From positions 1 through 23,269 of the forward strand of contig JAAMPI010000903.1 in NCBI GenBank assembly GCA_013054445.1: a DNA stretch of 23,269 nucleotides. The letters are read 5' to 3'. Position numbers and translations under genes: made by a program. The notes under the pieces were generated by a model. That model worked only from the letters and a program-made list of their open reading frames with translations. It had not been told where the DNA came from and did not search any database. The DNA comes from Cudoniella acicularis (Eukaryota > Ascomycota > Leotiomycetes > Helotiales > Helotiaceae). Shown piece after piece: positions 1-9,185 of the stretch (positions within the stretch are counted from its first letter, which is position 1; every line of letters begins with the position of its first letter).

Positions 1-339
1 AAGGCTTCGAAGAGCAGGAATCACTTCTAGTTAGCCAAGAGCTTCGAATCAAGTCCCTAGAGGCTAGATTAGAAGCTACGAAGCCTAGAAAAAGAAGGAA
101 GGTTTAGACTAGTCCGAATTCTAAATTTATAGATATTAAGGCAATTAAACGGGCACGGAATAAGGCTAGTAGAGCTAGTAGGGCTAGAATAGAAGAGGAA
201 GCCTTAGATATATCTAGTATATCTAGTAGATTGTTAGACTATATTATAGTCGAGGAGTAATTTTAAAGTGTTATAGGTAGTTCGGGTGATTTTCGGGTGG
301 TCGGAATAGAGGGGTGGTCGGAATAGGTATATACGGACT
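1..339 (+). mobile_element. pogo/Fot1-like transposon, 3' end (RIP-mutated relic A)
   Basis: Reading from base 3 gives the C-terminal tail of a fungal pogo-type transposase: a charged coiled-coil stretch (LRIKSLEARLEATKPRKRRK), then a TAG stop at about 108-110 where the family usually has Gln, then TSPNSKF and a basic/acidic tail ending at TAA about 258-260. One CAG-to-TAG change fits RIP. After the stop come two direct copies of a 15-base unit, gggtggtcggaatag, at 295-309 and 312-326. The element probably ends at 339: its reverse complement begins AGTCCGTATATACC, and AGTCCGT is also the terminus of the pogo element at 4377-5028. A TA (340-341) follows. The left part of the element lies outside the window. 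Confidence 0.7.
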
Positions 340-544
340 TAGTACGCTATTAAAACATATACGCGGGATCACTAGGTCAAAAAAGAAGGCTAACTTATTC
401 TAGTACTAATACCTTACTAACAAATAAGAAAAAGTCCTGATTACGCGAATTAATAACCTAATAGACCGAGGAATACTACTAACTAGTTATATCGTTAAGA
501 ATCTTATAAAGGAAACTAAGAGAGTAAGTGTTAAGAAGAACTAG

Positions 545-749
545 TGTAGTAGGGATGCTGGCACTAGTGCTGGTGCTAGGTCACGTGGTTCGCAGACACG
601 TGACCTAGACGAAGGAGGATAAAAGACGTGTTCTTAGGTAGCGTAGCTTCCTCCTCTTAAGTTAAATTAATATCTATTTAAACTCCTTCCCTTTTAGGTT
701 ATATCTGTCCTTCTATACTATATAGGCTAGTTTGCTTAGCGTTATAATA
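545..749. mobile_element. Probable solo LTR of a Copia-type retrotransposon
   Basis: A segment of less TA-biased sequence splits the pogo B reading frame just after its VKKN-stop position. It starts TGTAGTAGGG and ends near GTTATAATA, which could be a RIP-mutated ...CA end. It holds a perfect 12-bp inverted repeat with CACGTG. A TATA-like ATAAAAG follows at about 619. No integrase or reverse transcriptase frame was seen next to it, so a solo LTR is most likely. The exact ends and the target-site duplication are not resolved; starting at 529 (TGTTAAG) is an alternative. The Copia assignment rests on general resemblance. Confidence 0.45.
576..608. repeat. Perfect 12-bp inverted repeat with CACGTG
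   Basis: ctaggtcacgtg (576-587) and cacgtgacctag (597-608) are exact reverse complements separated by 9 nt. The arms hold CACGTG, an E-box-like core bound by bHLH factors. It lies in the presumed U3 part of the LTR, so it could be an LTR promoter or enhancer element, or simply a hairpin. Confidence 0.7.
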
Positions 750-1554
750 TTAAGCTTAAGAACCTATATCTTTAAAATATTAATAATTTATACGTCTCTA
801 CTAAATATACTCTAATGTTTATTCTCTTTTTTATAACTGTTAGTTAATTTTATATATTATTTTCGTTATATTATAAAGAAAACATACTAACTATTATATA
901 AGTTATTAAGAAATACTAAATTATAGCTAAAATATATATATAACTTTAATAAGAAAAGCTTCTTAATAGGCTTTAGAAGGTCTTTAAAATCAAGGTATAT
1001 TATAAAGGCTAAATAAGATAAGAGTTAAGAATTTATTAGTATCTTAATATATATCTTAATAATTAATAAATAGATATTATCTCTTCTAGTTAATAAAGGC
1101 GATTTAGGCGACTTATAAATTACTTAGGTTAATAATATAATAAATAAGTCTATTATATATTTTATAGTTTTAAGTAATAGATAGAATAATAATATAATTA
1201 GGTTAGTATAGCTAAGGTAGGTCTTCTACTAATATATTAAGCTAAAGAGAAAAAACTAGAAGCGTGTTCTTATTATAGACGGCTATTTAAGTTATATAAA
1301 CATAGTATTTATTAATAAGTATAATAAAGAAGGTATTATTATCTATATTCTTCTACTATATATAACTTATCGTTTATAACCTCTAGATATTAGCCTTTTC
1401 TAACTTCTCTTAACTATATAAGAGCTAGGGCTATTAAATACGGCCTACTTAACCGAAAACTATAAAAACATACCCTCTTTTATAAAAGCCGTAATAAATA
1501 TAATTAAAGCTATTTTAGCTTAAAATTAATATATATTAATTAATAGTAGCTATT

Positions 1555-2640
1555 CTATATACTTTAATTATATCCTCGATTTTATACGTTAATTACTCTA
1601 TATAGTAACGGAAGTTACGTAGGTTAACCCGGTCTTATAGCTTTTATAACTCTTTAGCTAAATCCTTCTTATTTTTTAGTACGTATAGTAACTTCTTTAG
1701 CTCTTCTTTTATCTAGCGCTAAACCTTCTCTATTAGGTTTAGATCTAGCGAAGAGAGAGGCTAGCTAAACCTATAGATCCTATACTATAGTCTTAGTAAG
1801 CGTATACTCCCTAGATAGACCTTCGTACTATCTTCTATAAAGATATACTCTAGCCCTAATATATTAAATAGCGGAAAGACTATAGGTTTAAGAACCTATT
1901 ATAAATACGCCTTCGAATATATATTACGACGCTCTAGAAGCTTGTATATAATAACTAATTTAGACTTATAATCCTAGCTAATTACCCCCTAAATCATAAC
2001 TAATATACGCCCCGAATAATATATTGACTTTATATAACTCGGACAACGTCTTTCGTCGACCCTTCGTATAACCTATATCCTACCACGCTTCCTAGTCTTA
2101 AATATAGCCTTATCTGACTATATAACTTAACGCTAGTCCCTACCTAGCTTCCTATCGTCCCTATATATAGCATAGTCTGTCGTCCCCTACTACCGATGTT
2201 CGTATATAAAGGCTAATCGCTTCTTGGCTTGTTAGCGTATAATATAAGGTCTTAGGCACGATATATAACGGCGATAGCCTACGTAGCGTAGTTCTCGTCG
2301 AATAGTACGTATAGACGCTTCGATACCTAGCTAGGCTCTAACCTTTTCGAATGACATAATACGCGTCGACTAATCGTACGAGATATGTCGAATATACTAA
2401 CGAATGTCTCTGACAGACATTATATAGGGTCTCGAATAGTTCTTTTTACGGTCTCTACAACTCGATTCCTGCTTAAGAATATATCGAATTATTCGTCGGG
2501 GAAGGGTAGTTTTAGCTATAATATTACGCTAGCTTACTCTATCGCGTTATATACTTCGGATTATAGTACGTATAGGAGTAGGCTATTCTCCCTTGTCTTT
2601 TTATATAGAAGGGCTATATATCATAGGTGTTTCTATGTTA
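1555..2640 (-). mobile_element. Tc1/mariner-like transposase relic (RIP-mutated)
   Basis: On the minus strand the conceptual reading, from about 2640 down to 1555, follows a Tc1-type transposase. An N-terminal HTH region contains IIAKTTLPRRIIRYILKQES, then KVRA and IRTIRRELRYVGYRRY. The first catalytic region reads SDKAIFKTRKRGRI (family: SDEATF). After that come NILGLEYIFIED (second Asp), a stretch matching SSLDLNLIEKVW (DxNPIE region), and a C-terminus with LKKLLYVLKNKKDLAKEL and YKIEDIIKV. Numerous TAG/TAA codons replace Gln and Trp, and D-to-N or E-to-K changes fit RIP. It lies between two inverted pieces of pogo sequence. The plus-strand open frame at 2385-2648 is only its antisense shadow. 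Terminal inverted repeats were not located. Confidence 0.7.
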
Positions 2641-2728
2641 AATCGTAGGTCGATTAAATAAAAGGTTGAGTTATTATAAATATTTTAAAGAAGGGAGTCG
2701 AAATCGACACGTTTTACGCGTCTCGCTT

Positions 2729-2830
2729 AAGTAGGCCGTATCTAATAGCCCTAGCTCTTACTTATAAGAACTCGAATAGTTAATAGTAGATAGTAGAGGC
2801 CTTGTTTTAATATTAAAATAGTTTTTCTAA
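2729..2830 (-). mobile_element. Fragment of pogo-like DDE domain, inverted relative to relic B
   Basis: Bases 2729-2758 are the reverse complement of 1421-1450 with one A/G difference out of 30. Read on the minus strand, the piece gives ELGLLDTAYLSET, against ELGLLNTAYLTEN in relic B. The sequence further along the minus strand diverges. This is a second copy of the same transposon family in opposite orientation. Ends are uncertain. Confidence 0.5.
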
Positions 2831-3389
2831 CTAATATTTAAAAGAATATAAGATAAATTATTTATAAAGGCTAATATATAATTAGTATAATAAAAAGCTA
2901 GAATTTAGCTAATAAATAATAATATAATTATTAAGAAGATTATTCTCCTAGTTTAGCTATTATTAAGAAAGAAAGATTATATAGACCTATAGTCTTAAAG
3001 AATAATATCCTTTTACTAATTTAAGCTAAAATAGAGAAAAGACCCTATTATAACTAATATTAATATTCTTTTTATAACTACTCTTAATCTTTTTACTAAA
3101 AACGCTATTTTATACTATAGTAGGGAAAGCTACTACTCTCGGAGGGTTAGTTCTCCCGCTCCAGACTACCTATAAGTGTATTTATACTCTCTTTTCTCCT
3201 TTAAGGAAAGAGAATAACGGAATAAGATCAAGTTAGCGATAAAGATATACCTATAATTTATGTTTATACCGCTATTTTAAGAGACGCGCTTTACTCCCTT
3301 ATTCTTGTCCTTTTATAATACTACTAAAACTAAGCCTTAAAGAAGACGGTTAATCTTTAAAAGAAAAAGAATAAACATAGTGTTCGGCT
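2831..3389. other. AT-rich RIP-like sequence, no identifiable gene
   Basis: TpA-rich sequence with stops in all frames. I recognise no transposase or retrotransposon motif here. It is probably more transposon debris between the inverted pogo fragment and the pogo-like tail that follows. Confidence 0.5.
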
Positions 3390-3840
3390 AAATCTTATTA
3401 GCGAGGATATAAAGGGCTAGGTTGACTATTAGTCTCCTACTACGGTAGTCAAGGCTAGGGAGTATCAAGAGAAGAAGGAGGCTAAAAAGGAGGTAGAAAA
3501 GGACGTAAAATTATAAAAAGAAGATATAAAAGAGCTATAAATAAGTTAAGGAAGGAGGATAAAGCTATATAAAAGCAGCTAGCTAAAGAAATACGGGTAG
3601 CTAATCCGCTGACTAAGAAGACACCTCTAAAGAAGCTAGTTATAGTAGTATCTATAGTAAAAAAGGCTACTGTTAAGATGCCTAAAAAGGCGAAGACACT
3701 TATAGAATCATAAGCGTCGCCTGAATTAGTTCCTAAGGCTCTAGTTACTACTTATACTAAGGGGGGAGACGATATAGAGAGGGAAGCCGTAAATCAGCAG
3801 GGCTATATAATTTGGCCGCTAAAACGCTATATATAAAAAA
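3390..3840 (+). mobile_element. pogo-like transposase C-terminal region relic
   Basis: A conceptual frame reads SPTTVVKAREYQEKKEAKKE and continues as a Lys/Glu-rich coiled coil (VEKDVKL, KEDIKEL). After a frame change it reads QLAKEIRVANPLTKKTPLKK, then a basic Lys-rich tail with KMPKKAKT, and ends with a region resembling GxxIxxPKRY (about 3800-3830). Coiled coils with a basic tail like this are typical after the DDE domain in fungal pogo transposases. Several TAG/TAA codons sit at Gln positions. It could be the displaced 3' end of relic B, separated by later insertions, or a separate copy. Confidence 0.5.
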
Positions 3841-3971
3841 ATCTAAATCGTATTAATTTAAGATCACTTTTATATATATATATATAGTTTTAATTTTATC
3901 TTGTAATAATTGGTGGTTATTTAATTATCATATTTTAAAGTTTTAGGTGGTTTTCGTAAAAAGCGGGTATT

Positions 3972-6251
3972 GGGCCAGGAATTCGGTTACAAATCTTCCG
4001 ACAAGTTGGCTTGGACACGACAAAAATACGGTCACTTGGTGCCTCCTCCTCCGATGCATTCCGGGTCCGCTTTGTCACTTTGTTGACAGGTTTTCAAATC
4101 GGAAAATTGCCCTACGAACGTCAAGACGAAGCTGTGAAGGAATTGGCGCCTGAGCCCCTTTTAAACATTTTCCAGCCACTATTCGAACGGTATCTGTAAC
4201 AGGCGGCTATCTAAACTGGCTCGGTCAGCATTTACCGCCGCTGTGAGTGGGAGGGACATTCGTTCCAGGCTAATGCGAAACCAGTTTCTCGTATTGTCAA
4301 TCGAGACAACACTAAAGAGGTTATCGATATAATTTCGGATTATGCCGTCGCCGCGGATGGTGCAGATTCTCAGGTAAGTCCGTGCCCCCCCCCCAGTGGG
4401 ACACCTCGCTTAATTCTAGACCACCCCCTTCCAACCCTATTAACTCTACGAATCTTGAACTTCTATATAATCGCTCGTAGCAGTAGATTCTACAGACGAA
4501 TCAGAGTCTTCCTCACCAATTCCACGATCTCCTGCCTCGATCTAAGCCTCTTTAATAGCCTGAATGTCTGTAAACTTGGAATTCGGACTAGTCTAAACCT
4601 TCCGTGTTTTCCTAGGCTCTAATTGCTCGACCCGAGCTTCTAACTACTTAATTCAAAGCTCTGCCTACGCTAAAGCATATTACTTTTCCTCGAATCCTTT
4701 TATAATCTTCCTAGAGAGCTGTCGACGAGTTAGAAGATAAGACTCGCGGCTATTAAAACGATTCTAAAGTATAGACCTTGGAACTCTATAGTCGAGACTA
4801 GCTTTTCGTAAAGAGGCGCCGTTTACGATATCCTTAAGCGCTCGTATCACGTCTTCTTTAGCATATATACTCTTTATGATCGAATTAAAAAATCTACGAA
4901 ATTTAAAGGGAATTAAATAAGGCGTTGTAAAGATATAATTTTTTAAAGTGGGAGTGTGGGGAGTGGCGGTGAGCTAAGCGAGGTGTCCCACTGGGGAGGG
5001 GGGGTGGCCCATTGGGGGGGCACGGACTTACGAACGAAGACTCCGGGAATACAATGGGTCACTTTACCTGGTTAGCCACCATCAAGAAGGCGATATGTCT
5101 CAATACATGTTAAGGGCTCGAAACAGCAACAAATGGGACGCCTGGAGCGACCGGCACAGCTTTACTTTTTATATGCATCCGAAACATTCAGTGGGAATCA
5201 TATGTTACGACCTTGACTCATCTTGGCTCTATGCTCGGCCCGTCAACACGGCCCTGGCGCCCCTCGAGAGCTTCACCGAGGAGAAGTGTCGACAGCTTAT
5301 TGACTCCTAATCAAAGATGTAACTTATAAAATTGCCTCAGTCAATATTTGGGAAATAGATCCCCACATTGCAACCAGTTTTGCGAATTCGTCTCTAAGGA
5401 TATTTCTCGTGAGTGACGCGGCACATTCTTTTCCGCCTCAAGGGGGCTTGGAGATCAACGCTGGTATTTCTGACGTGCACAACCTCTGCTGGAAAATAAT
5501 TCACATCATCCACGGTCGTGCTTCTCATGCAAAAACGCTTCTTGCCAGCTATTCCTTGGAGCTAAAGCCAGTGGTAACAACCAATGCCCTGCAGGCCTTT
5601 GTCAACGAGAGTCGCTCGGAAGCCATGTGAGACGTCATTAGTGATGTCCTGTCTTGGGTTGATTTGGACGATTACGATGCTATTAAAGAAGCATTCCGTA
5701 AACCGAACATCACGGTCAAAGTAAAACAACAATTGGACTTCAACAGAGTTCATTTTGACTCATTGGCTTTGCAACTAGGCTACATCTACGGCAAGGGCGA
5801 TGGAACAAAACTGCTTGAAGACTGTTCATTGTTCATACCTGTTGCTTGCAAAGGAGCACGCTTGCCGCATACGTGGATTGGGGGAGGGAAGTCTATATTA
5901 GACCTCGTCGACTTTAGTAGTTTCACGCTTTTCAAGCACACGGACCTGGATCTTGGAGAGCCTGTATATAAAGCAGGAAACAGTCCAACATCGATCAAGG
6001 TAATTGTTATAGACGACATCTCCCTGACTGATGAGTGGACGCAGCTAGTTGGATTGCAGGATAGGTCTGTTAGATTGTTGGTTCGTCCAGGTGACCATAT
6101 TCTCGCACATGTAAAGTCCGAGCTTGATGTCAAGAACGCTCTTAGTAGCTACCTGTCAAAATGTAAACCACGTCGCTTAGAAGGGATATGCTTTTATTAT
6201 TTGTACTATGTTTATGAAGTATCAAGTATCTTACGCTACCGGCCCCTGTGA
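3972..6251 (+). pseudogene. FAD-dependent aromatic hydroxylase (phenol 2-monooxygenase-like), broken and split by a transposon
   Basis: Class A flavoprotein monooxygenase (FAD_binding_3 type). Members hydroxylate phenolic rings with NAD(P)H and O2. Recognisable in order: LQIFRQVGLDTTKIRSLG, LTGFQIGKLPYERQ (about 4080-4120), the DG motif AADGADSQ (4350-4373), FTFYMHPKHSVGIICYDLDS (about 5164), the flavin-binding VSDAAHSFPPQGG (5409; usual VGDAAH), and a thioredoxin-like C-terminal domain with RLPHTWIGGG and LLVRPGDHI. The N-terminal GxGxxG Rossmann segment is absent; homology starts at 3972, at the edge of the transposon block. Lesions: TAA at 4197 and 4212, a 652-bp element at 4377-5028, frameshifts near 5040 and 5305, and TGA at 5628. 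The last intact stretch, 5664-6251, is the C-terminal domain. Family assignment is firm; the substrate is unknown. Confidence 0.8.
4377..5028 (-). mobile_element. Non-autonomous pogo/Fot1-like deletion derivative with TA target duplication
   Basis: A 652-bp insertion in the monooxygenase relic. The ends are inverted repeats starting AGTCCGTGCCCCCCC, flanked by TA (4375-4376 and 5029-5030). Removing the element plus one TA joins DSQ to VRTKTPG in frame, which confirms the boundaries. The minus strand encodes a degraded pogo N-terminus (KEDVIRALKDIVNGASLRKA, then SLDYRVPRSIL, about 4870-4760). This runs directly, via RRQLSRKIIKGFEEK, into the C-terminal coiled coil and tail (LEARVEQLEPRKTRKV, stop, TSPNSKFTDIQAIKEA). 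The DDE catalytic domain is missing, so the copy cannot move by itself. TAG codons at Gln positions suggest RIP or ageing. Confidence 0.85.
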
Positions 6252-7130
6252 TTCCGCAGCGGCAAGTGCTTCTCTGACCTCTATCGCAATCTGGTCCACG
6301 TCAAGAGTAGCAATAGCAGTCCCATCTCAAGCCGCTAACCTACTTGCCACCTCATGAACATTCCTCACCGCTACCACAGAATTTCCTAGGCAAAGGGAAG
6401 CTTTTACATGCGACTTGGCCTGTCTGGTGGCACCTGACGATGTTATCGAGGCGGCAAGTATTAGTTGTGTGTTCTCTTCCTTGAATATCCCCGTATTAGT
6501 CGTCCCAGCAAGTGAGTATCCGAAAACTACGGTCCAAGTCAAAGCGCTGAAGTCGGAAAAGTATGTACGCAGCATGTCCCAAACTTCGCCGTTTTGCACC
6601 CGGCGTATATCTTCTTTAGAAGAGCCCCTCCTGCGACTTTGTCTTCCGGACCTATATCTAGACTAAATTGACAGAATGAGGTTCTGTATCACAGGCGAAG
6701 ACTAAATCGAGAGTTCATGGAGAAGGGCAACATACTGTTTGCGGCCTTCAGCAAGGAGCTCGAGGCCCCTAGACTTCAGTGCGTTCACCAATCCAAGACA
6801 GGCCGGAACAAGCCATGGGATTCCAACAAATAGCCAGACAATCATCAACACCCCCTTGAATTGGTCGAATGCATTTTGAATGCTCGCTTCATTGGTTTCG
6901 TCTGCTATATACTCTTCGAAGAGTTTAGGAACGACATAAGGTCGATATGCTCCAATCGCTAACGCAGCCTGCAATTTGATTTCAATCAGTGTTAAATTAG
7001 GCTTTGTAATTCCACCTAGGATATCTCACAAGAAGCGGATACGAGATCGGCTGAACCGAATCGTCACCGACACTGAGCTGGTCTCTTAGAATGGAGAACA
7101 ACACAGGGTCAAAAGACGGAGCAGAGCTTG
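6231..7130 (-). pseudogene. AhpD-like / carboxymuconolactone decarboxylase-family protein, broken
   Basis: Minus-strand gene convergent with the monooxygenase relic and overlapping its tail by 21 nt. N-terminal piece: DPVLFSILRDQLS (about 7090-7050), then IGAYRPYVVPKLFEEYIADE and FKGVLMIVWLFVGIP (6974-6740). C-terminal piece: VWDMLRTYFSDFSALTW, LILAASITSSGATRQAKSHV and LGNSVVAVRNVHEVASRLA, then DVDQIAIEVREALA. The Ala-rich helix with His before a GxS turn resembles the CMD/AhpD fold of fungal alkylhydroperoxidase-like proteins. An intron is likely at 6663-6735 (GTATGT..TTTAG) and another near 6970-7030. Lesions: TGA at about 6325-6327, where Trp is expected after SRLAA, and a frameshift near 6600; no in-frame ATG was found at the 5' end. 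Function is inferred as oxidative-stress or decarboxylase-like chemistry. Confidence 0.55.
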
Positions 7131-7335
7131 CATTGTTTGCTCTAACGTAATATTTTCAAAACCTGTCATTTTCTCAGAGCGATGACTTCGGGTTTTGGAC
7201 TGTCATGGTATAAAGTTTAACTAACAGCCTCTCGGAGGAACAATCCCCACATTCCGACATGCAGCTTGAAGCCCCCCACCTTAATTCGAAAACTATGTAC
7301 CATCGTGGACTCACATTTCCTACATCACACACATA

Positions 7336-8977
7336 ATGGCCCAGCCAACTAGTCCTCCAGGTCCTCCAGGTCGCCTAGGTTTCGCGTCTCCACCAAAGGT
7401 AGAGCCTCTCGAGGTGATTGTTGTCGGGGCAGGAATCGGTGGCCTCACTACAGCAACAGCTTTGAGAAGAAGCGGAAACAATGTCACAGTAAATTTCCTC
7501 CCTTTTTAATCGCAACGCCGTGATCTGATTTAGAAAATACAGATCTTTGAACAGTCTCGATTCTCCGCTGAGATCGGAGCCGCTATTCATGTGGGCTGTA
7601 ATGCCTCGCGTGCTTTGAACTGCCTTGGATACAATAAAAAAAAGTCTTGGAGGAGTGGAATGCCTTGGAGCATTAATACATAACTACTTCTAACATAGCT
7701 AAAATTAACGTTTCTTAGCTCACGATTTATAAAAGCTCCGGGGAAACGCTGCACGACGTAGAACATGCCGCTGTTATCAAGCGATCCAAAAGCGTAAGAA
7801 GTTCTTCCACCTAGCTATACCACACTTTTCTTACATGTGCTATGCAGCCCTGATATCTCTGTCGCCGTGTAGATTTACACAACGAGTTGAAGCACCTTAC
7901 TTTGGCAGAAGAAAGAGAAGGTCGACCGTGCATTTTGAAGCTCTCCAGCAAGGTTGAGCACATCGATCCTGAAACTGCCGAGATCACTCTCGGAAATGGA
8001 GAGAAACACAAGGGAGACCTCATCGCCGGTGCGGACGGTATTTATGTGAGCTGCAAGCGGCAGGTTTGGTAACAACGAACACTAAATAGCATAGTCCCTG
8101 GTCCGTGAGACTATTTTCGACCCAAAGAAACCTAAGCCAACAGGCGAAGCTGCATATCGGTTTATATTGGATGTTGCTACTGTGACCGAAGATCCAGAAT
8201 GCCTCTCTTGCGATATGAGGGATGGTCGTTGTCGCGTCATCATTGCGCCTGATCGTCGGGTTGTCGTCTATCCCTGCCGCAACTTCGAACTCCTTAACTT
8301 CGTGTGCATCCAGCCGCAAGAAAGACAAGAAGACGGAGCTAGAGGTACCTATAAGGATAAATAACTTCACTTTTTCAAAGTGCTGATAGGATATAGACTG
8401 GAACTCCCAATCGTCGGTGGAAAACTTGGTCGAAACGTATCAAGGTTTCTCACCAAAGGTCTTGAAATGCTCAAGAAGGCAGAAGATGTCAGGTGCTGGC
8501 AACTACTAAAGCGCGACCGGCTCCAATCCTGGGTCAAGGGATGCGTATGTTTGATCGGTGACGCTGCACATCCAATGTTGCCCCGTAAGTTTGACAGATG
8601 GCGTGCACGCTATTTCCCTAAGAACCAAGACTTACCTTCTCGTGTTGTGTAGATCAAGGGCAAGGTGGTGGACAAGCCATCGAAGATGGAGCCTCACTTG
8701 GAGCTTTGTTCCCACTGGGTACTCCGGCTGCACATGTCCCAGCCGTCCTGAAGCTGTTCTAGCAAGTGAAGCATTCGAGGGCATCGAAAGTCGAATGGCT
8801 TTCCGCCACGCAAGCTGCGGGACGAAGCAAATTGAATCGTGAGTCACCGAATGATTTACACGGTATAACATGCTGATAATAGTAATTGCTTTAACCCAAG
8901 TTGTGCAGCAGTACATTTTCGAGCACGATGTCGTGGAGTATGCGAAACAGACCAGGTCTTCAGAGTTGATCATATGA
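7336..8977 (+). pseudogene. Salicylate-hydroxylase-like FAD-dependent monooxygenase, broken
   Basis: The ATG at 7336 opens a class A flavin monooxygenase. VIVVGAGIGGLTTATALRRS is the GxGxxG ADP-binding site; NVT|IFEQS is joined across an intron at 7489-7542. Then follow SAEIGAAIHVG, LHNELKHL, LIAGADGIY (DG motif), PTGEAAYRF, RCWQLLKRDRLQSWVKGC, the flavin-binding CLIGDAAHPMLP, and QGQGGGQAIEDGASLGALFP after an intron at 8585-8652. Further introns are likely at 7794-7872, 8046-8089 and 8839-8908. Lesions: a frameshift in the A-run near 7635, an intron ending at 7718 without a clear GT donor, frameshifts near 8092 and 8460, and a TAG at about 8759-8761 in KLF-stop-QVKH where Glu is usual. Intact relatives oxidise salicylate-like or polyketide phenols. 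The C-terminus EHDVVEYAKQ ends at TGA 8975-8977. Confidence 0.85.
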
Positions 8978-9185
8978 TAAGTAGGATGATGAGGAAGATA
9001 TCGACATTCATATAGATAGTACAATGTTAATTAAACTATCATATTCCTATATTTCACTAGTCTACGCTAGTTAACTTGTGCATAATTCTCGAACCATCAA
9101 ATCAATGAAGGACAGTAACTTGTAACAGTATGTTATGTACTGCTGCTTATTGTAAGTAACTAAATACTGCTGGTAAGGCAAGGCA
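8978..9185. other. Intergenic region between convergent relics
   Basis: AT-rich 3' flanks of the salicylate-hydroxylase-like relic (+) and the metallo-beta-lactamase relic (-). I see no gene or clear repeat. Confidence 0.5.

Larger units (their letters stand above)
340..1570 (+). mobile_element. pogo-like transposase relic B (HTH and DDE domains, RIP-mutated)
   Basis: Right after the TA at 340-341 the frame reads STLLKHIRGITRSKK, the end of the first helix-turn-helix of a pogo transposase. LTNK, EKVLITRINNLIDRGI and VKNLIKE (about 410-535) then match the CENP-B-type second HTH. After an LTR insertion (545-749) the frame resumes. It reads IYNFNKKSFLIG at 936-971 (the family's first catalytic Asp region, NFDEKGF, here mutated), RVLIIDG at 1263 (second catalytic Asp), a pattern matching HTTHRLQPLDISLF around 1355-1400, and ELGLLNTAYL at 1422. 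Many in-frame stops occur where Gln or Trp is expected, consistent with RIP. The N-terminus should lie left of relic A, outside the window. The 3' end near 1550-1570 meets the Tc1 relic and is uncertain. Confidence 0.7.

Noticed and set aside
2385..2648. 87-codon open frame on the plus strand in the AT-rich block
   Set aside because: It is antisense to the N-terminal part of the Tc1 transposase relic, which explains the sequence.
4377..5028. Ordinary long intron starting at GTAAGT
   Set aside because: The inverted repeats, TA duplication and pogo coding remains show a transposon; splicing is kept only as a hypothesis.
5786..6133. 115-codon minus-strand frame opposite the first monooxygenase relic
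   Set aside because: The plus strand carries clear monooxygenase C-terminal motifs here.
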